From Actinokineospora alba (GTDB lineage: Bacteria; Actinomycetota; Actinomycetes; Mycobacteriales; Pseudonocardiaceae), in the NCBI RefSeq assembly GCF_004362515.1, contig NZ_SNXU01000001.1:248001-312000 (forward strand): DNA of 64,000 nucleotides, read 5' to 3'. Below are positions 1 to 6,946 of the stretch, in pieces. The notes beneath the pieces are model-generated. The model was not told the origin of the DNA, ran no database searches, and saw only the letters and a program-made list of their open reading frames with translations. Each line of letters begins with the position of its first letter. Within the stretch, counting starts at the first letter, position 1. A program made the position numbers and the translations under genes.

Positions 1-1176
1 CGACACCTCAGCGACCAGGGCCATGAGGTCGTCGTGCTGTGCAGGCACGAGGCGGGCACCGACGCCGCGACCCACCCGACCGAGGACGACGTCCACGACG
101 GTGTGCGGGTCATCCGGGTCGCCGAGGACCCCACGCACCTGGTGTTCGAGAAGGACCTGGTCGCCTGGACCCTGGCCATGGGCCACGCGATGATCCGCGC
201 GGGCCTGTCCCTGCTCGACGGCTGGCGCCCCGACGTGGTGCACGCGCACGACTGGCTCGTCACCCACCCGGCCATCGCCCTGGCCGAACAGGCGAAGGCA
301 CCGCTGGTCTCGACCGTGCACGCCACGGAGGCGGGCAGGCACAGCGGCTGGCTGTCCCAGCCACTCAACCAGCAGATTCACTCGGTCGAGTGGTGGCTGG
401 CCAACCGCTCGGACGCCCTGATCACGTGCTCGTCGGCCATGCGGGCGGAGGTGTCGCACCTGTTCGAGGTCGACCCGGAGACGATCACGGTCATCCACAA
501 CGGCATCGAGCCGCGCAGCTGGCGCGTGCCCCCCGCAGCCATCCGCGAGGCGCGGGTCTCGCACAGTCCCGCTGGCGCTCCGCTGCTGCTGTTCTTCGGC
601 AGGCTGGAGTGGGAGAAGGGTGTGCAGGACCTGATCGGCGCGCTGCCCCGGATTCGGCGGACCCACCCGGGCACGCGCCTGGTGGTGGCCGGCCGCGGCA
701 CTTACGCGAAGCAACTGGAAGAACTGGCCCGCAAACTCCGCGTCCGGCGCGCGATCGACTTCGCCGGGCATATGTCGGACCGGGAACTGGGCGCGACCTT
801 GGCGGCGGCCGATGCGGTGGTCCTGCCCAGCCGGTATGAGCCCTTTGGAATCGTGGCGTTGGAGGCTGCGGCGGCTGGGGCTTCCTTGGTGTCGTCGACG
901 GCCGGTGGGCTGGGTGAGGTCGTGGTCGACGGCGAGACCGGCCTGTCCTTCACCCCCGGCGACATGGACGGCATCGCGACGGCGGTTCGCAAGGTCTTGG
1001 ACGATCCCGCGAGTGCCAGGCGACGGGCCAAAATGGCCAAGGCGCGCTTGGCGGTCGACTTCGACTGGAACCGAATCGCCGAGCAGACGGCTTCGGTTTA
1101 TGCGCGCGCTGAGGCGGCACCCGCAACCCAACTGGGCAGGCCAAAGATCGCCAGCGGCAACGCTTTCATCATCTGA
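1..1176 (+). CDS. GT4 alpha-glucan glycosyltransferase (5' end outside window)
   Basis: The reading frame is open from base 1, so the N-terminus lies upstream. The visible 391 residues form a GT-B fold enzyme of family GT4. They carry the VHAHDW motif, the acceptor-side stretch STVHATEAGRHSGW, the donor-binding FFGRLEWEKGV strand, and the nucleotide-sugar E-x7-E signature (EPFGIVALEAAAAG). The sequence strongly resembles M. tuberculosis Rv3032, an alpha-1,4-glucosyltransferase linked to glycogen and methylglucose lipopolysaccharide synthesis (comparison from memory). UDP- or ADP-glucose as donor is inferred. It ends just before a long palindrome and converges on an acyltransferase gene. A plain GlgA/GlgM glycogen synthase is the main alternative. 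Confidence 0.85.
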   Translation, partial: RHLSDQGHEVVVLCRHEAGTDAATHPTEDDVHDGVRVIRVAEDPTHLVFEKDLVAWTLAMGHAMIRAGLSLLDGWRPDVVHAHDWLVTHPAIALAEQAKAPLVSTVHATEAGRHSGWLSQPLNQQIHSVEWWLANRSDALITCSSAMRAEVSHLFEVDPETITVIHNGIEPRSWRVPPAAIREARVSHSPAGAPLLLFFGRLEWEKGVQDLIGALPRIRRTHPGTRLVVAGRGTYAKQLEELARKLRVRRAIDFAGHMSDRELGATLAAADAVVLPSRYEPFGIVALEAAAAGASLVSSTAGGLGEVVVDGETGLSFTPGDMDGIATAVRKVLDDPASARRRAKMAKARLAVDFDWNRIAEQTASVYARAEAAPATQLGRPKIASGNAFII

Positions 1177-1209
1177 TCCCCGCACAAACGCAACGGGCCG
1201 AACCCAACG

Positions 1210-1350
1210 GCCTGTTTGGGTGGTTCGCCTTGATTTGGGGTGAAATGGGCCTAAACTTTCGGCGCGGGTGGGCTTCACCTCCCCACCCTCTTTGCCCGCG
1301 CAGGCCCATTTCTGGGGGTCCCCAAATCAAGGCGAACCACCCAAACAGGC
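1210..1350. repeat. Long intergenic palindrome between convergent genes
   Basis: Bases 1210-1239 and 1321-1350 are perfect 30-nt inverted arms. The pairing continues imperfectly inward (about 1240-1251 with 1302-1320). A second GC-rich hairpin sits in the loop (about 1262-1302). The structure fills most of the gap between a plus-strand and a minus-strand gene, so it could terminate both transcripts. The arms are much longer than those of a normal intrinsic terminator and lack a clear T-tract. Confidence 0.85.
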
Positions 1351-1360
1351 ACCCAGCGGC

Positions 1361-2113
1361 CTAGCCCTCCAAAGACTTCTGCAATGCCTTGCGTGCCTTG
1401 CGATCCATGTCCTCGACCGCCGCACGACGAGCAGCGTCGGCCTCATAAGCGGTGAGCCGGCTCTTGACCACCTTCGCAGGCATCCCGGCAGCGATCGCGT
1501 AATCCGGGATCTCCCCACGAACCACCGCGTGCGCCCCGATCACGCAACCCCGCCCGATCCGAGTGCCCTTGGTGACCGTGACCTTCGTACAGATCCACGT
1601 GTCCGGCCCAATTCGCACCGGGGACTTCACGATGCCCTGGTCTTTGATCGGCTGGTGGATATCGGACGTCACGTGGTCGAAGTCGCAGATGTAGACCCAG
1701 TCGGCCACCAACGCGGCCTCGCCGAACTCGACGTCCAGATAGCAGTTCACGACGTTCTGCCTGCCGAACACGACCTTGTCGCCGATGCGCATCGAGCCCT
1801 CGTGACACCGGATCGCGTTGCCATCCCCAATATGGACCCAGCGCCCGATCTCCAGTCGCCCGAAGCCGGGGCGGGCGTGGATCTCGACGTCCTTGCCGAG
1901 GAACACCATGCCGCGCAGGACGACATGCGGGTTGGCCAGGCGGAACTTCAGCAGGCGGTAGTACCGGACCAGGTACCAGGGGGTGTACGCCCGGTTGCGC
2001 AGCACCCAGCGCAGGGAATCCCTGGTCAGGAAGCGTGCCTGGGCGGGGTCGCGGTGCGCGCGCGACCAGAATCGCAGCCGATCGGACACGGGCGAGCCCC
2101 ACATGGACGTCAT
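1361..2113 (-). CDS. Left-handed beta-helix acyltransferase (hexapeptide repeat)
   Basis: This is a 250-residue protein with hexapeptide repeats from about residue 75 to 210 (IGRWVHIGDG, IGDKVVFG, IGPDTWIC, IGRGCVIGAHAVV) and the terminal IAAGMPAKVV typical of maltose/galactoside O-acetyltransferase-type enzymes. An acyl-CoA donor and a sugar or polyol acceptor are expected for the family. The 5' portion reads FLTRDSLRWVLRNRAYTPWYLVRYYRLLKFRL, in separate short motifs FLTRDSLRWVL and WYLVRYYRLLKF. Its position facing the glucan glycosyltransferase recalls Rv3034c next to Rv3032, so glucan acylation is a reasonable inference. ATG at 2113 is chosen. ATG at 2104 or a GTG slightly downstream are possible starts. 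Confidence 0.8.
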   Translation of the reverse strand: MTSMWGSPVSDRLRFWSRAHRDPAQARFLTRDSLRWVLRNRAYTPWYLVRYYRLLKFRLANPHVVLRGMVFLGKDVEIHARPGFGRLEIGRWVHIGDGNAIRCHEGSMRIGDKVVFGRQNVVNCYLDVEFGEAALVADWVYICDFDHVTSDIHQPIKDQGIVKSPVRIGPDTWICTKVTVTKGTRIGRGCVIGAHAVVRGEIPDYAIAAGMPAKVVKSRLTAYEADAARRAAVEDMDRKARKALQKSLEG

Positions 2114-2162
2114 GGGCGAAAACGTTAACCCAGCGGTAGGTGCGCGGTGGCAAGGTGGTCGT

Positions 2163-3104
2163 ATGCCTCGCCTGATCATCGACACGGACCCCGGCGTCGA
2201 CGACGCCTTCGCCCTCTGTCTCGCCGCCCGCTCACCCGAGGTGGAGCTGCTGGCGGTGACCACCGTGTTCGGCAACGTCAGCCTGGAATCGACGACCCGC
2301 AACGCGCTGCGGCTGATGGCCCTGTGCGGGCGTGAGGACGTCCCGGTGGCGGCCGGGGCCGCTCGCCCGCTGGTGCATCCGCAGGCGGCTGAGGGCAAGG
2401 CGGCGCACGGTGAGGATGGGCTGTCGGGTGGGGCGGACCTGCTGCCCGCGCGCACACGGGGTCTGGAGCCGGTCGGCGCCGTCGAGTTGATGGCCCGGGT
2501 GCTGCGGGCCTCGCCGACACCGGTGACGATCGTGCCGATCGGGCCGCTGACGAACATCGCGCTGCTGCTGGCCACCCACCCGGAACTCGCTCCCCGCATC
2601 GAGCGGCTGGTCATCATGGGCGGCGGGCTGGCCGGTGGGAACGCGACGTCGGCCGCCGAGTTCAACATCTGGTCGGACCCGGAGGCCGCGCGGCGGGTGT
2701 TGGTGGAGGAGTCCGTCCCCACCGTCCTCGTGCCGATGGACCTGACGTACCGGTGCCGGGTCGACGCCGACTGGCTGGACCGACTGGCCGCCACCGGCCC
2801 CCTCGGCGCGACCCTGACGGCGCTGACCGGCTCCTACCGCGCGCACTACAGCGCCCTGATGAACTTCGACGGCATGGTGATCCACGACGCCGTCGCGGTG
2901 GCCGAGGCGATCAGTCCGGGGATTCTCAAGACCGAGCGACTTCCCGTGCGCGTCGAGACGGCGTTCGGACCGGCGCGTGGTGCGACGCTCGCCGACCGGC
3001 GGCTGACTCAGTACAACGACACCACCGAGGCCCGGACGATCGATATCGCGACCGACACCGAACTCGACGGGCTGCGGGAGTTCATCCTGCGGGGTCTGTC
3101 CTGA
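2163..3104 (+). CDS. Nucleoside hydrolase (inosine-uridine preferring family)
   Basis: This is a 313-residue purine/pyrimidine ribonucleoside hydrolase. The N-terminal DTDPGVDDAFAL holds the calcium-binding aspartates that define the family. Further motifs are TTVFGN near residue 40, the VTIVPIGPLTNIALLL strand, and the AEFNIWSDPEAA segment with the conserved Asn and Asp. It cleaves the N-glycosidic bond of nucleosides for salvage. The ATG at 2163 starts directly at the beta-strand that carries the first metal ligands. The 3' end overlaps the converging methyltransferase gene by 23 bp. The exact base preference cannot be read from the sequence. Confidence 0.9.
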   Translation: MPRLIIDTDPGVDDAFALCLAARSPEVELLAVTTVFGNVSLESTTRNALRLMALCGREDVPVAAGAARPLVHPQAAEGKAAHGEDGLSGGADLLPARTRGLEPVGAVELMARVLRASPTPVTIVPIGPLTNIALLLATHPELAPRIERLVIMGGGLAGGNATSAAEFNIWSDPEAARRVLVEESVPTVLVPMDLTYRCRVDADWLDRLAATGPLGATLTALTGSYRAHYSALMNFDGMVIHDAVAVAEAISPGILKTERLPVRVETAFGPARGATLADRRLTQYNDTTEARTIDIATDTELDGLREFILRGLS

Positions 3105-4260
3105 CCGCTTCGCACACGATCGCGACCGGCGAACGGCCGACGCGAGTCAGCACCACGGACGCCTCGTCCGGGCCCTTGAGCTTCAGCCTGGGCCGCAGCG
3201 CGTTCGGGTCGATGTCCAGGCCCCGCACCAGGATTTCCAGCCTGCCGATGCCGCGTTTCGCCAGAGTGGTGCGGAGGGTCTTCTCGGTGTACTTGCCGTG
3301 TTCGAGCACGCGGAACGCGCGGATGCCCGGCGGGGGAACGGGTCCGGTGAGGTAGGCGATCCGTTCGTCGAGCTGGCTCAGGCCGTGCGCGGCGGCGTAA
3401 TGACGGACCAGGCCTGCCCGGACGACGGCGCCGTCGGGGTCGATGATCCACTCACCGACGTCGGTCACCGGGCAGTCGTCGTCGTGGCGATCGGTGACTG
3501 TCCACTCCGAACCGTCGGAGCGCAGGACGGTGGCTCGCCGACGCGCTTCCGTGGCCAGGCCACCGGTCCAGAGGCACGCCTCACGCACGGCACCATCGAG
3601 GGAGACGACTTCGACCTCGTCCGCCCAGGGCACATCGTCGAAGTCGATGCCGGGGGCGCATTTCACCGCCAGGTCTCGGCCCCGGTACGTCTCGGCGAGG
3701 GCGCCCAGCGGCGGTGCGAAGTCCTCCGGGCGCCAGCGGCGTCTGCCGGAGGAGTCCCGCCGGCCCGGGTCGGCCAGGACCGCCATCTCGCGAGTGATCG
3801 GCACGAGCGCGTCGGCCTGAGCCAGGATCACGTTGGGGCGCTTGAGGTTGTGCCGGGCCATGGCCAGCCGCACCGGGTCGAGGTCCGAGCCGACACAGCG
3901 GGCGGCCACCTCGGACACCGCCGCGAGGTCGACACCGACCGAGCAGGTCACGTCCTGGACGTCGCGACCTTCCAATCTGCGCGCGCGGTGTCGGGCGACG
4001 GGGGTCGGGGTTGCCTGCTGCAGCGCGGCGTCGGTGAACAGCCAGTCGGCCGGGTTGTCCACTTTGGACACGGCTTTGCGCCGAAGCAGCACGGTTTCGA
4101 GCAACGCGGGGGCACGGTCTCCGGCCAACACACGCGCTTTGGCCACGTCGGCCAGATAGGTCGCAGGGGTCAGCGGCAGCCGATCGATCTCGGCCGCCGC
4201 CGCCGCTCCGTCCGGCGACCGCAGGAACGCTACGTCGCCGAGGGTGAATCCGTAGCCCAC
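3082..4260 (-). CDS. THUMP-like domain class I SAM methyltransferase
   Basis: The protein has 392 residues. The central part is a Rossmann methyltransferase with a degenerate glycine-rich loop (VTCSVGVDLAAVS), an acidic ribose contact (GSDLDPVRLAMA), and a motif IV-like ADPGRRDSSGRRR that suggests nucleic-acid methylation. The C-terminal ~75 residues match the THUMP-like extension found in actinobacterial homologues such as Rv3037c (from memory). The GTG start at 4260 directly abuts the TGA of the upstream methyltransferase gene, so the two are probably translationally coupled. The substrate is unknown; an RNA target is inferred only from the domain. Confidence 0.8.
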   Translation of the reverse strand: MGYGFTLGDVAFLRSPDGAAAAAEIDRLPLTPATYLADVAKARVLAGDRAPALLETVLLRRKAVSKVDNPADWLFTDAALQQATPTPVARHRARRLEGRDVQDVTCSVGVDLAAVSEVAARCVGSDLDPVRLAMARHNLKRPNVILAQADALVPITREMAVLADPGRRDSSGRRRWRPEDFAPPLGALAETYRGRDLAVKCAPGIDFDDVPWADEVEVVSLDGAVREACLWTGGLATEARRRATVLRSDGSEWTVTDRHDDDCPVTDVGEWIIDPDGAVVRAGLVRHYAAAHGLSQLDERIAYLTGPVPPPGIRAFRVLEHGKYTEKTLRTTLAKRGIGRLEILVRGLDIDPNALRPRLKLKGPDEASVVLTRVGRSPVAIVCEAVRTDPAG

Positions 4261-5217
4261 TCAGTTCGGCTTGCGGCCGCTGATGAGCACGTTGTAGAAC
4301 AGCTCGCGCGGCAGGACCTTGCGCAGCACGCGCTCGTCGAGCCAGGACAGGCGCTGCCAGGTCTTGAAGGCGAACATGCCCCAGCCGAAGCCGAGCTTCT
4401 CGCGCGGCACCGCGGCCTCGAAGGTGCGCACCGGCCAGCCGAACAGGGCCGCGGCGAACTCCTCGGTGACCGCACGGACCTCGACCATCCCTGCGGCACG
4501 CGCCTGGGTTTCCAGTTCCGCCGGGTCGAAGGTGTGGATGTCGACCACGGCCTCCAGCGCGGCGGCGCGGGAGGACTCGTCGAGTTCCTCCTGCGGCCTG
4601 CGCCACGAACTCAGCGCGCCCAGTTTGGTGACGTTGGTGGTCAGCCACCAGGTCGCCTGGCCCAGCTTGCGGGCGTAGCGGTCGCCGATCTTGGTCGGCT
4701 CACCGGCGAAGACGAACCGGCCGCCCGGCTTGAGCACCCGCTGGATCTCGCGGAACGCCGCCGGGATGTCGGGGATGTGGTGCAGCACGGCGTGACCGAT
4801 GACCAGGTCGAAGCTGTTGTCCTCATACGGGATGCGCTCGGCATCGGCGACCCGGCCGTCGACGTCGAGGCCCAGGCTCTTCGCGTTGCGCAGCGCCACC
4901 TCGACCATGCCGGGCGAGAGGTCGGTGACCGACCCCTTCTTGATCACGCCGCCCTGCATCAGGTTCAGCAGGAAGAAGCCGGTGCCGCTGCCCAGCTCCA
5001 TCGCCGTCTCGTACGGCCATTCCTTGTCGCCCGCGACGGCCTTGAACCGGCCCGTGGCGTAGTCGATGCAGCGCTCGTCGTACGAGATCGACCACTTCTC
5101 GTCGTAGGAGCCGGCTTCCCAGTCGTGGTACAGCACGTTCGCGAGCTTCGGGTCGAGGAACGCGGCCTCGACCTGCTCGGCGGTGGCGTGCGGGTTGGGC
5201 GTCGGGTCAGCGGCCAT
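4261..5217 (-). CDS. Class I SAM-dependent methyltransferase
   Basis: This is a 318-residue methyltransferase with motif I ELGSGTGFFLLNLM, the acidic loop VTDLSPGMVEVA, motif LVIGHAVLHHIPD (post-II) and LKPGGRFVFAGEP (motif III). The long C-terminal part (about residues 190-318) is specific to actinobacterial homologues such as Rv3038c (from memory). It overlaps the upstream enoyl-CoA hydratase gene by 11 bp and is followed without a gap by the THUMP-like methyltransferase, giving a three-gene unit. The substrate is unknown. The UbiE-like core would fit a small lipophilic or quinone-like acceptor, but that is a guess. Confidence 0.85.
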   Translation of the reverse strand: MAADPTPNPHATAEQVEAAFLDPKLANVLYHDWEAGSYDEKWSISYDERCIDYATGRFKAVAGDKEWPYETAMELGSGTGFFLLNLMQGGVIKKGSVTDLSPGMVEVALRNAKSLGLDVDGRVADAERIPYEDNSFDLVIGHAVLHHIPDIPAAFREIQRVLKPGGRFVFAGEPTKIGDRYARKLGQATWWLTTNVTKLGALSSWRRPQEELDESSRAAALEAVVDIHTFDPAELETQARAAGMVEVRAVTEEFAAALFGWPVRTFEAAVPREKLGFGWGMFAFKTWQRLSWLDERVLRKVLPRELFYNVLISGRKPN

Positions 5218-5986
5218 GGAACTCCGCCTTTCCGGGCCCGTTCTCGATGAACGACTTCAGGCCCGTGTCGCGGTCCTCGGTCGCGAACAGCGCCGCGAAG
5301 AGGTTGGTCTCGAGCTTGAGGCCGCTGGCGAGGTCGTTGTCCAGGCCGCCGTCGATCGCGGCCTTCGCGGCGGCGAGCGCGCGGGAGGCGCCACTCGTGA
5401 ACTGGCCCGCCCAGCGCTTGGCGGCCTCGTAGACGTCGTCGGGGGCGACGACCTCGTCGACCATGCCGAGGGTGAGCGCCTCCTCGGCCTTGACGAAGCG
5501 GCCGGTGTAGACGAGGTCCTTGGTCTTGCTCGGGCCGATCAGCCGGGCCAGCCGCTGGGTGCCGCCCGCGCCGGGGATGATGCCGAGCAGGATCTCCGGC
5601 TGGCCGACCTTGGCGTTGTCGCCGGCGATGCGGCGGTCGCAGCACAGGGCCAGCTCGAAGCCGCCGCCGAGGGCGAATCCGGTGATGGCCGCGACGGTCG
5701 GCTTGGGCAGCTCGGCGATCGCGGTGAGCGAGCCGGTCAGCTCGGGGGCGTAGTCGGCGATGTCGGTGTACGACATCTCCGCGAACTCCTTGACGTCCGC
5801 GCCCGCGGCGAACACCTTCGGGCCGCCGTAGACGATGACCGCCTTGACGTCGTCGCGCTCACGGGCCTCCTGCGCGACCTCGCGCAGCTCAGCCTGGAGC
5901 TGGCGGTTGATGGCGTTCATCGGCGGCCGGTCGAGCCGGATGGTCCCGATGCCGTCCTCGACCTCAAGCCGAACGAACTCACCCAC
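5207..5986 (-). CDS. Enoyl-CoA hydratase (EchA17-like)
   Basis: This is a 259-residue crotonase-fold protein. The oxyanion-hole segments FAAGADVKEF and FALGGGFELAL are present. Both glutamates used by true hydratases can be seen, one in GGGFELA and one in QPEILLGIIPGAGG, so water addition to 2-enoyl-CoA in beta-oxidation is expected. The order echA17-like, then two methyltransferases matches Rv3039c-Rv3038c-Rv3037c of M. tuberculosis (from memory). A 12-bp quasi-palindrome 43 bp upstream of the start is identical to one in front of the 3-hydroxyacyl-CoA dehydrogenase gene at 61718. Confidence 0.9.
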   Translation of the reverse strand: MGEFVRLEVEDGIGTIRLDRPPMNAINRQLQAELREVAQEARERDDVKAVIVYGGPKVFAAGADVKEFAEMSYTDIADYAPELTGSLTAIAELPKPTVAAITGFALGGGFELALCCDRRIAGDNAKVGQPEILLGIIPGAGGTQRLARLIGPSKTKDLVYTGRFVKAEEALTLGMVDEVVAPDDVYEAAKRWAGQFTSGASRALAAAKAAIDGGLDNDLASGLKLETNLFAALFATEDRDTGLKSFIENGPGKAEFHGR

Positions 5987-6028
5987 GGCGATGTCCTCCT
6001 ACCGGTCCGATACCACGTCGTCGAAGGT

Positions 6029-6040
6029 TACCTGTCAGTA
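6029..6040. promoter_or_regulatory. Putative acyl-CoA regulon operator, site 1
   Basis: TACCTGTCAGTA lies 43 bp upstream of the enoyl-CoA hydratase start. The same 12-mer occurs at 61756-61767, and related sites lie at 48339-48350 and 51909-51920. The TAC...GTA half-sites make it quasi-palindromic, as expected for a TetR-type operator. The regulator is not identified. Confidence 0.55.
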
Positions 6041-6046
6041 CGAAAG

Positions 6047-6874
6047 TCAGCTGCGGCGGCGGGCGAAGTACCGGTCGCCGGAGCGCTCCAGTTCGAGTTC
6101 CTGGCCGAACGCGGCGGACAGGTTCTCGCTGGTCAGCACGTCCTCGATCAAGCCCTGGGCGACCACGCCGCCCGCCGAGAGCAGCAGCAGGTGGGTGAAT
6201 CCGGGCGGGATCTCCTCGACGTGGTGGGTGACCAGCACGGTCGCCGGGGCGTCGGGGTCCATCGCGAGTTCCGAGAGGCGCGCGACCAGGTCTTCGCGGC
6301 CGCCGAGGTCGAGGCCCGCGGCGGGCTCGTCGAGGAGCAGCAGCTCGGGGTCGGTCATCAGGGCGCGGGCGATCATGGCGCGCTTGCGCTCGCCCTCGGA
6401 CAGGGTGCCGAAGGTGCGGTCGGCCAGGTGGGCGATGCCCATGGCCTTGAGCAGCTCACCCGCGCGGCCGGTGTCGAGCTGGTCGTACTCCTCGCGCCAG
6501 CGGCCGAGGACGGCGTACCCGGCGCTGACCACGACGTCGAGCACCTTCTCCTCGGCGGGCACGCGGCCGGCGAGCGCGGCGGAACAGAAGCCGATGCGGG
6601 TGCGCAGCTCGAAGACGTCGACCTTGCCCAGTCGCTCACCCAGGACGTGCACGGCGCCGGTGGTCGGGTGCAGCTCGGCGCCGGCCATCCGCAGGAGCGT
6701 GGTCTTGCCCGCGCCGTTGCTGCCGAGGATCACCCAGCGCTCATCGAGCTCGACGTTCCAGTTCACCCCTTTGAGGAGTTCCGTGCTGCCGCGACGGACG
6801 CCGACGTCCGTCATGTGCACAACCAGGTCGTCGGGAGCGGTGCTGACGTCAGTGTGCGGGGTCACGGCGGCCAT
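6047..6874 (-). CDS. ABC transporter ATP-binding protein (Rv3041c-like)
   Basis: This is a 275-residue ABC ATPase. Walker A is GSNGAGKTT at residues 51-59, the signature is LSEGERKR near 158, Walker B is LLLLDEPAAGLD near 178, and the switch histidine is in VTHHVEE. No permease gene is adjacent. This matches the stand-alone Rv3041c-type protein of mycobacteria, which also lies close to echA17 (from memory). It resembles the YlmA/ModF-like soluble class more than an importer subunit. Its transported substrate, if any, is unknown. Confidence 0.85.
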   Translation of the reverse strand: MAAVTPHTDVSTAPDDLVVHMTDVGVRRGSTELLKGVNWNVELDERWVILGSNGAGKTTLLRMAGAELHPTTGAVHVLGERLGKVDVFELRTRIGFCSAALAGRVPAEEKVLDVVVSAGYAVLGRWREEYDQLDTGRAGELLKAMGIAHLADRTFGTLSEGERKRAMIARALMTDPELLLLDEPAAGLDLGGREDLVARLSELAMDPDAPATVLVTHHVEEIPPGFTHLLLLSAGGVVAQGLIEDVLTSENLSAAFGQELELERSGDRYFARRRS

Positions 6875-6946
6875 TCTGCCTTTGCCGCGACACGGCCGGG
6901 GCTCTCGGGGTCACCAGTTGTCGGGCCCTTGGGCCAGGATGGAGGT

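Noticed and set aside
3298..5250. A 650-codon plus-strand open frame opposite the methyltransferase genes
   Set aside because: It is antisense to two genes with clear motifs, has no motif of its own and reflects the high GC third-codon bias.
5183..6946. A 588-codon upstream extension of GlgX
   Set aside because: The extension runs antisense through the enoyl-CoA hydratase and ABC ATPase genes. The GlgX fold begins at 6947.
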